From a bacterium (lineage in GTDB: Bacteria; Patescibacteriota; Minisyncoccia; Phycocordibacterales; VMEP01): a stretch of 7,017 bases of DNA. Positions 1-5,029 of the stretch are shown here, one piece after another. Each line of letters opens with the position of its first letter. The first letter of the stretch is position 1. The stretch lies in the NCBI GenBank assembly GCA_030699625.1, contig JAUYLU010000061.1, forward strand, positions 1 to 7,017, written 5' to 3'. The position numbers were made by a program, and so were the translations under genes. The notes under the pieces were generated by a model. That model saw nothing but the letters and a program-made list of their open reading frames with translations, was not told where the DNA came from and did no database searches.

Positions 1-116
1 AAAATCGGGCTCGAAAAACTCATCGCCGCCAAAAAGCCGGACGAGGAGATCCTTGTGGCTGACGGCGCCTCGACGGACGGCACGCCGGAGTACCTTGCCG
101 AACTGAAGCGGGAGGG
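1..116 (+). repeat. Direct repeat, copy 1: 5' module shared by the tandem glycosyltransferases
   Basis: Bases 1-116 are identical to bases 890-1005, in the same reading frame of the two neighbouring glycosyltransferase genes. The first mismatch is C at 117 against A at 1006, after which differences come every few bases. The left boundary cannot be seen because the window begins inside the repeat. The block encodes the first helix and the DGASTDGT nucleotide-binding segment. Confidence 0.99.
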
Positions 117-825
117 CAAAATAGATTTTTATATTTCCGAACCCGACTATGCCGAGTCCCATGCCTTAAACAAGCTCTTCCTTTTCGCCAAGGGAACGCT
201 CATCAAGATCATTAACGACGATGATGCCTATCACTATCCCGCCATTGAAGCGTCAAAAAACTTCATGCTCGAGCATCCGGAGATCGACATCTTAGGCATG
301 AATGGAGGATCTTATAAACACGATACGCCCCACACACAAGTCCTCCGTCCCGTCGAAGGATATGAGGAGAATTTTTTGAAATGGAAAAAGGATCGCACGC
401 CGTTCGAGTTCGCCGTGCTCGGGCTCATGTTCCGAAGATCGTCTCTCCCCCTCCTCGGATTCTGGGACCTCTCTTTCAAGAACGCCGATGCCGAGTACAC
501 CTTTCGTTCGACGGCCGGCAAAGCCAAGCTCGCTTGGTGCCGCGCCCCTTCCTTCGTCTTTATCCGAGTGCCGGAAGGAGTCACCATGAAAAATCTCGCG
601 CGTATGCGGGAAGAGGCGCTCCGGCTCCGTAAATTCTATTTGGGCGAAGATCCGCCGTCACCGCTCCTTATTGCCCTTAAAAAACCGTTCCGAGACCTCC
701 GCGAGACGCTCGCCGCGCACGGGAAAAAGACCATCTCCGACGGCTCATGGGAAGAGCTATACGCCGGGGCGAGCGCGTGGCTCACGCGGGTGAACGAAGG
801 GAAAAAGATAGAATTCCTCTTATAA
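1..825 (+). CDS. Family 2 glycosyltransferase, 5'-truncated by the window edge
   Basis: This is a GT-A fold family 2 glycosyltransferase, expected to move a sugar from a nucleotide-sugar to a glycan acceptor in the cytoplasm. The frame is open from base 1, and alignment with the next gene shows only about 20 N-terminal codons are missing. The GTG at 55 is therefore internal and not the start. Counting from base 1, the nucleotide-binding DGASTDGT lies at residues 21-28, and NDDDAY, which carries the DxD-type metal/sugar-nucleotide site, is near 72-77. A later acidic ADAEYTFR segment probably corresponds to the family's catalytic-base region. No membrane segment is evident. The C-terminus ends KKIEFLL, echoing KPEFMF in the neighbour. 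It lies 4 bases upstream of its paralogue and shares an exact 116-base block with it. The fold call is firm; donor and acceptor are unknown. Confidence 0.9.
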   Translation, partial: KIGLEKLIAAKKPDEEILVADGASTDGTPEYLAELKREGKIDFYISEPDYAESHALNKLFLFAKGTLIKIINDDDAYHYPAIEASKNFMLEHPEIDILGMNGGSYKHDTPHTQVLRPVEGYEENFLKWKKDRTPFEFAVLGLMFRRSSLPLLGFWDLSFKNADAEYTFRSTAGKAKLAWCRAPSFVFIRVPEGVTMKNLARMREEALRLRKFYLGEDPPSPLLIALKKPFRDLRETLAAHGKKTISDGSWEELYAGASAWLTRVNEGKKIEFLL

Positions 826-829
826 CCAT

Positions 830-1732
830 ATGGCCGAGAACATCGCGCTTTCATACATTATCGCGACCCGGAATAAACTTCCGTATCTCAAAATCGGGCT
901 CGAAAAACTCATCGCCGCCAAAAAGCCGGACGAGGAGATCCTTGTGGCTGACGGCGCCTCGACGGACGGCACGCCGGAGTACCTTGCCGAACTGAAGCGG
1001 GAGGGACTGATAGATTATTACGTCTCTGAACCGGATTTCGGCCTCGCACACGCCTTAAACAAATTGGTACTAGCCTCGAGGGGGACCTTTCTCAAGTATC
1101 TCTCCGATGACGACGCATTTGATTATGGCGTCATCGGGGAATGCAAATCGTTTATGCTTGCGCATCCGGAGATTGATCTCGTCAATACCGAAGGGGGTTC
1201 GCTCAACAACCCTTCCCGCACAGAACGGGAAACGGACCCCCTTCAGATCGTCAGAGCGCTCAATTACGAGACGGAATACCGCGAGTGGCAGAAGGATCAT
1301 ACGCCTTTTTACTTCTGCGACTTGGGCGTTATGTTCAGACGTTCATCCCTTCCGATTATCGGTTTTTGGAATCCCCTCTTTCCGGGTCCCGATATCGAAT
1401 TTTCGCTCCGTGTCAGCAAAGGTAGGACGAAGATCGCCTGGTACACCGGGTATTCATACGTGAATATCTCGAATCCCCAGAGCGTCAGCATCGTCCATAT
1501 GGAGCGCACGAAAAATCTGACCGAACGGCTGACAAAATTCTATTTCGACAAAGACCCTGATCCCTACTTCCTCAAAAAATGGAAAATATTGCGGAATAAG
1601 TTAAGGATGGGCTTCGCTCATAAGCCTTCCGTCAAAAAGGCATTCGAGGCAGAATGGCCCGCTCTTGTCGATATTGCCGAGCGTTGGATAAAGAAGAAGA
1701 ATGCCGAGAGAAAACCGGAATTCATGTTTTAA
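830..1732 (+). CDS. Family 2 glycosyltransferase, tandem paralogue of the upstream gene
   Basis: This is a complete 300-residue family 2 glycosyltransferase. The N-terminal strand SYIIATRNK (8-16) matches the family's usual start, which supports the ATG at 830. VADGASTDGT (39-48) is the nucleotide-binding segment, SDDDAFDYG (92-100) holds the DxD-type aspartates, and GPDIEFSLR (186-194) is the likely catalytic acidic region. The tail is lysine-rich and ends RKPEFMF. There are no signal peptide or membrane segments, so it is probably cytoplasmic or peripheral. It follows its paralogue by 4 bases with no recognisable Shine-Dalgarno sequence, so translational coupling is likely. Residues 21-59 are encoded by DNA identical to that of the upstream gene, while the rest has diverged strongly. 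A different sugar or linkage from the paralogue is plausible but not shown. Confidence 0.93.
   Translation: MAENIALSYIIATRNKLPYLKIGLEKLIAAKKPDEEILVADGASTDGTPEYLAELKREGLIDYYVSEPDFGLAHALNKLVLASRGTFLKYLSDDDAFDYGVIGECKSFMLAHPEIDLVNTEGGSLNNPSRTERETDPLQIVRALNYETEYREWQKDHTPFYFCDLGVMFRRSSLPIIGFWNPLFPGPDIEFSLRVSKGRTKIAWYTGYSYVNISNPQSVSIVHMERTKNLTERLTKFYFDKDPDPYFLKKWKILRNKLRMGFAHKPSVKKAFEAEWPALVDIAERWIKKKNAERKPEFMF
890..1005 (+). repeat. Direct repeat, copy 2: 5' module shared by the tandem glycosyltransferases
   Basis: This copy matches bases 1-116 exactly, including every third codon position, at an offset of 889 bases. It covers residues 21 to about 59 of the complete glycosyltransferase. The identity may continue left of 890, but the matching part of copy 1 lies outside the window. 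Confidence 0.99.
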
Positions 1733-1734
1733 AG

Positions 1735-2526
1735 ATGCTGTTCTATAAGCTCAGAGTGCTCGCTTTAAACCACCCTTTCCTCAAAAGGATCTTTCGCAAA
1801 TTAAACAAAATCTTCGATTGCGGCGGCGCGGATGACCTCTTCGACAACGGCACCCTTATAAAGAAATACGCTGGAGGAGGATCGTTCGCCGATATCGGCG
1901 CCCTTTGGGGAATTGATGGCGGCAACTCTTTTCTCGCCGAAGAGAGCGGGGCAACGCGCGTGGTGGCAGTCGACGTATACCCGGCAAGCGAGAAATTCAT
2001 CGCGGAGAAGGCGCGCAGAAATTCAAAGGTCGAATTCATCGAAGGCGACGTCAATTTGGCGTCCACCACCGGTAAGATCGGGGAATGCGACGTCGTTTTC
2101 TGTTCTGGGGTCCTCTACCATACTCCGGATCCCTTCCATCTCCTTACCCGGCTGCGTTCCATCTGCAGGGGAACGCTCATTCTGAACACCGCGTCCATCC
2201 CCGAATTACCCGGGATTCGCAACGGCGCGGTTTTTTATCCTTTTCTTTCTGATTCCCAGAGAAAGATATGGAATCGCCACATCGGCAGCCAAAAAGCCAT
2301 CACCGGGCCGTACGAACCGGAAAGCGGGTACGGCAACTGGTTCTGGGGTCTCACTCCGAGCACGCTTGGATCTATGCTTCGCTTGGCTGGATTCGAGGTC
2401 ATGGAGAGATATGTCTCGCCGTTCCGCTCGGTCATGGTATGTCGTGCAACGCGCCTCAAGTTCGAGGCCGCATCGGGCGAATGGACCACGCCGAAGGGCG
2501 CTGATTCACTCAAGTTCCGAAAGTAA
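1735..2526 (+). CDS. Class I SAM-dependent methyltransferase
   Basis: This 263-residue protein has a Rossmann-type methyltransferase core. FADIGALWG (51-59) is motif I, VVAVDV (76-81) ends in the aspartate expected to bind the SAM ribose, EGDVN (103-107) follows, and DVVFCSGVLYHTPDP (119-133) resembles the post-II region of CmoB-like and Methyltransf_11/23 proteins. The motif I glycines are spaced atypically (DIGALWG rather than DxGxGxG). The ATG at 1735 was chosen because it lies 2 bases after the preceding stop. The frame stays open upstream to 1654, but that would overlap the glycosyltransferase. Residues 1-28 form a basic, hydrophobic arm (LFYKLRVL, LKRIFRKLNKIF) that could touch the membrane. 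Its place between glycosyltransferase genes suggests a sugar or glycan substrate; this is inference. Confidence 0.88.
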   Translation: MLFYKLRVLALNHPFLKRIFRKLNKIFDCGGADDLFDNGTLIKKYAGGGSFADIGALWGIDGGNSFLAEESGATRVVAVDVYPASEKFIAEKARRNSKVEFIEGDVNLASTTGKIGECDVVFCSGVLYHTPDPFHLLTRLRSICRGTLILNTASIPELPGIRNGAVFYPFLSDSQRKIWNRHIGSQKAITGPYEPESGYGNWFWGLTPSTLGSMLRLAGFEVMERYVSPFRSVMVCRATRLKFEAASGEWTTPKGADSLKFRK

Positions 2527-2535
2527 AACAACCAC

Positions 2536-3309
2536 ATGGTGCTGCGCGAACAACTGAAACGGATTTCCTTACTCAAATATCTTGTCGTGAGTGGAAGGAA
2601 TCTTTTCGACAAACATGGTATTTCTGACAAGATAAAGGCTCTCTTCTTTTTTTTCCGTTCATATCGACGTTACAGAAAACTGCCCCCCAATGCCGCCCTC
2701 GCACTCAGAACGGCCGACCTCTATCCCCGCCTTTTCGATGACACAGACCATACCCCGCTTGACCCCGTCTATTTCTATCAGAATACCTGGTGTGCCAAGA
2801 AAGTGTTCACGGCGCGTCCCGAGCGTCACTGTGACGTCGGTTCACAGGCGGAATTCGTAGGAATCGTTTCGCAGTTCGTCCCAACGACCTTGGTTGACAT
2901 CCGTCCGCTTCCTGTGACCTTGCCGGGGCTTTCGTTCGTTACAGGAAGCATAGAGCGTCTTCCTTTCAAGGACAACGAGTTCTTGTCGCTCTCTTCGCTC
3001 TGTGTCATTGAACATATCGGCCTTGGCCGCTACGGCGACCATCTCGATACGAGCGGTTCCGAAAAAGCGGCGGCAGAACTCGTACGAGTCCTCGCCAGAG
3101 GGGGCTCTCTCTATGTTTCCGTGCCAGTCGACAAAGAGAACAAGGTCTACTTCAATGCCCATCGCGCCTTCACCCGTGAATACGTGCTCGAGCTCTTTGA
3201 ACCGCTCACGCTGGTTGAAGAAAAGTACGTTTACGGAAAGTCGCTCTTTGATTCGTACAATCCTGCCAAAGGATTCGGCACAGGCCTTTATCACTTCAAA
3301 AAACAATGA
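2536..3309 (+). CDS. DUF268-family protein, methyltransferase-like
   Basis: This 257-residue protein carries motifs I associate with DUF268, a family with a methyltransferase-like fold and no established reaction. They are HCDVGSQAEFVGIVS (98-112, standing where SAM motif I would be), VDIRP (120-124), the hallmark EHIGLGRYGD (159-168), RVLARGGSLYVSVP (184-197), VYFNAHR (204-210) and a C-terminal GTGLYHF. The first 50 residues are basic and hydrophobic, including FFFF at 37-40 followed by RSYRRYRK, which may favour membrane contact. The ATG at 2536 lies 9 bases after the previous stop with no clear Shine-Dalgarno sequence. The TGA stop overlaps the next start as ATGA, a typical coupled arrangement. 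Family membership is fairly secure; a role in modifying the glycan made by neighbouring enzymes is inferred from context only. Confidence 0.85.
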   Translation: MVLREQLKRISLLKYLVVSGRNLFDKHGISDKIKALFFFFRSYRRYRKLPPNAALALRTADLYPRLFDDTDHTPLDPVYFYQNTWCAKKVFTARPERHCDVGSQAEFVGIVSQFVPTTLVDIRPLPVTLPGLSFVTGSIERLPFKDNEFLSLSSLCVIEHIGLGRYGDHLDTSGSEKAAAELVRVLARGGSLYVSVPVDKENKVYFNAHRAFTREYVLELFEPLTLVEEKYVYGKSLFDSYNPAKGFGTGLYHFKKQ

Positions 3310-4268
3310 AACGGGCGGTTATTCTACAGCATGCTCCCTCGTGGGGTGTCCAGGGCCAACTCGCAAACCAGCTCTGGAACTATATAAGCGTCTTTGCTTA
3401 CGCGCGGGAACGAAATATCGAGTGCCGCAATTATTCGTTTTTCGAGTACCATCATTATTTCGACATTCCGGTGGGCAATCCGCTTATCGAGCTCTTTTTC
3501 TTCTTGCCGCTCGCTCCGTTACGCCGTGCGTTGCCCGAACACGTGCTTATTCCCCTGTGGAGAAAATGGTATAAGATTTTCGTGCTTGCTGTTCGGTTCT
3601 TTAAGGACCGTTCCCTCGTTTCCTCAGGCACCTCGGCGGATAAAGACGGCCCCTACTATCTTCCCCCCTCCCCAAACACCCCCGCCGCCTTCGACGGAAA
3701 AGAAAAAACGATAGCTCATACCCTTTACTTCGACGGCTGGCTTTTCAGGAACCCCAAGGGAATCGTCAGATATCGTGAAGACATTCGAACCTACTTTCGG
3801 CCAAATGCACGCACACGAAGAGTCGTGGAAACGTGTGTCGCTGAAATACGTCGGAATTATTCTCGTCTCATCGGGGTTCATATCCGCCAGGGCGACTATC
3901 GGACTTTCAAGGGTGGGCGCTACTTCGTCAAGGCGGCGCGGGCGCGAGAGATTATCGACGAATACTTGCGCGAGGAAAAGCTTGATCCATCAAAAACCGC
4001 CTTCATCGTCACTTCTGATGGCCACGTGGAAAAAAAGATATTTGAAGGATTGAATGTATTTATGAGCGGGAATAATGCGGCCGAGGACCTCTTTATTATC
4101 GCCTCATGCGATGCCGTACTAGGCTCGGACTCGAGCTTCGGCAACTTCGCCGCCTACTATGGCAATATCCCGCATATCGTTCTCTCCCGCTTGCCCATCG
4201 ACTGGGCATACTACAAAGAGAAAAGGGACTATTTTGAGAACAAATACTGCACGCTCGTGCATTTTTAG
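3306..4268 (+). CDS. GT11-like alpha-1,2-fucosyltransferase family protein
   Basis: This 320-residue protein matches the alpha-1,2-fucosyltransferase (GT11) plan, which transfers fucose from GDP-fucose. GQLANQLWNY (17-26) stands for the family's GGLGNQMFQY near the N-terminus. HIRQGDY (192-198) is the HxRxGDY motif involved in GDP-fucose binding. VTSDGH (235-240) and EDLFIIASCDAVLGSDSSFGNFAA (260-283) correspond to the later conserved blocks, with SDSSFGNFAAYYG replacing the usual NSTFSWWGA. Length is normal for bacterial members. The ATG overlaps the preceding TGA by four bases, implying translational coupling. A hydrophobic stretch around 60-70 is short and probably not a true membrane segment. 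No GDP-fucose synthesis genes are in the window, so the donor remains assumed. Alternatives are another HxRxGDY fucosyltransferase linkage or a different GDP-sugar. Confidence 0.82.
   Translation: MKRAVILQHAPSWGVQGQLANQLWNYISVFAYARERNIECRNYSFFEYHHYFDIPVGNPLIELFFFLPLAPLRRALPEHVLIPLWRKWYKIFVLAVRFFKDRSLVSSGTSADKDGPYYLPPSPNTPAAFDGKEKTIAHTLYFDGWLFRNPKGIVRYREDIRTYFRPNARTRRVVETCVAEIRRNYSRLIGVHIRQGDYRTFKGGRYFVKAARAREIIDEYLREEKLDPSKTAFIVTSDGHVEKKIFEGLNVFMSGNNAAEDLFIIASCDAVLGSDSSFGNFAAYYGNIPHIVLSRLPIDWAYYKEKRDYFENKYCTLVHF
4248..4266 (+). terminator. Possible weak intrinsic terminator inside the 3' end of the fucosyltransferase gene
   Basis: TGCACGCTCGTGCA (4248-4261) can fold as a 5-base-pair stem with a 4-base loop, and is followed directly by TTTTT (4262-4266). 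It sits within the last codons of the plus-strand gene, exactly where a terminator for that operon is needed before the convergent gene. The stem is short, so it could be a chance palindrome or part of a mutual terminator. Confidence 0.3.
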
Positions 4269-5026
4269 GTCTTTCTTGCCACCACTCGCGCGTGCTTCCC
4301 CGCAGCACGGATCACCTCAAGATTCCCAAACTTTTTTCTTATTTCCTCCATGCTGTCATGCTGGGGAACCCTGCGGACATCGATAATAAGCACGCCGCCC
4401 GGATTCATTTTTTCATATACCTGATCGAGGTAAGTCGAAACGGGGTAATGGAATCCCCAGGAGATAAGCGATACTACGAGATCGAACCTGCCATCGATAC
4501 TTATGCGGTTATCATCGTTTGCCTCCTGCGTGATGATCTGCTCCTCTTTTACGCCATTACCGACAAGGAATTTTTTGGCGAGCGCAAGCGAATTATAGAA
4601 TGATGCTTTCTTTTCGATGCCATAGTACACCTTGTGAGGCATTTCAGTCCTGTCGAGAAGGTGGATAGCGGGACACGAATGCTCGTAGTGCTTTGCAAGG
4701 AACGCGTCAATGCCCCCGATCCCACAGCCAACATCGAGGATAGCAGCAACCCTCTCGGGCAAATGGGAACGTAATTCCTGATATTCCCTATGCATCTCTT
4801 CACTGAAAAGCTCGATGATGCGCTTTTTCGCTGCCCGCGCTTCAAGGGAAACCAGGGCGTCAAATTTTGTGAAAAGCGTCTCGAGCGCATATGCGAGGCG
4901 GCGCGGTAAAAAAGACGCCAGCCGCCGCATGAACGGGTTCCGACGGAAAAAGAGATACTGCGTCCGTTGGAAGAGGATGAATTTAACCGCATCGGGTGGC
5001 ACGTAAAGCGGAGGAGTGTCAGCCAT
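4265..5026 (-). CDS. Class I SAM-dependent methyltransferase
   Basis: This 253-residue methyltransferase has a clear SAM-binding motif I, LDVGCGIGG (97-105), then HLLDRTE (122-128) with the ribose-binding acidic position at about D125. DLVVSLISWGFHYP (182-195) and KMNPGGVLIID (206-216) complete the core. The ATG (reverse complement of 5024-5026) lies 3 bases after the stop of the fusion gene upstream, so the two are probably co-transcribed; I see no Shine-Dalgarno sequence. Before the core, residues 13-58 are rich in arginine and aromatic residues (FFRRNPFMRR, FLPRRLAY), which could anchor it to the membrane face. Its TAA stop overlaps the TAG of the opposing fucosyltransferase gene. The substrate is unknown; a sugar hydroxyl or lipid-linked glycan is inferred from the neighbours. 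Confidence 0.9.
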   Translation of the reverse strand: MADTPPLYVPPDAVKFILFQRTQYLFFRRNPFMRRLASFLPRRLAYALETLFTKFDALVSLEARAAKKRIIELFSEEMHREYQELRSHLPERVAAILDVGCGIGGIDAFLAKHYEHSCPAIHLLDRTEMPHKVYYGIEKKASFYNSLALAKKFLVGNGVKEEQIITQEANDDNRISIDGRFDLVVSLISWGFHYPVSTYLDQVYEKMNPGGVLIIDVRRVPQHDSMEEIRKKFGNLEVIRAAGKHARVVARKT

Positions 5027-5029
5027 GAT

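Noticed and set aside
55..57. GTG as the start of the first glycosyltransferase
   Set aside because: The frame is open to base 1, and the residues before 55 match positions 21-38 of the complete paralogue, so this is an internal valine codon.
1654..1734. Upstream extension of the first methyltransferase gene
   Set aside because: The extra 27 residues would overlap the end of the glycosyltransferase gene and look like its out-of-frame shadow; the ATG at 1735 follows the stop by 2 bases.
2842..3306. Minus-strand open frame of 154 codons opposite the DUF268 gene
   Set aside because: It is a shadow of a gene with strong DUF268 motifs; no recognisable motif in its translation.
3002..3574. Plus-strand open frame of 190 codons spanning the DUF268/fucosyltransferase junction
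   Set aside because: It lies in another frame of two well-supported genes, is Ser/Arg-rich and low in motif content, as expected for a shadow.
4291..4309. Inverted repeat CGTGC...GCACG as a second terminator
   Set aside because: It has a 5-base stem with a 9-base loop, no T-run on either side, and lies inside conserved coding sequence of the minus-strand methyltransferase.
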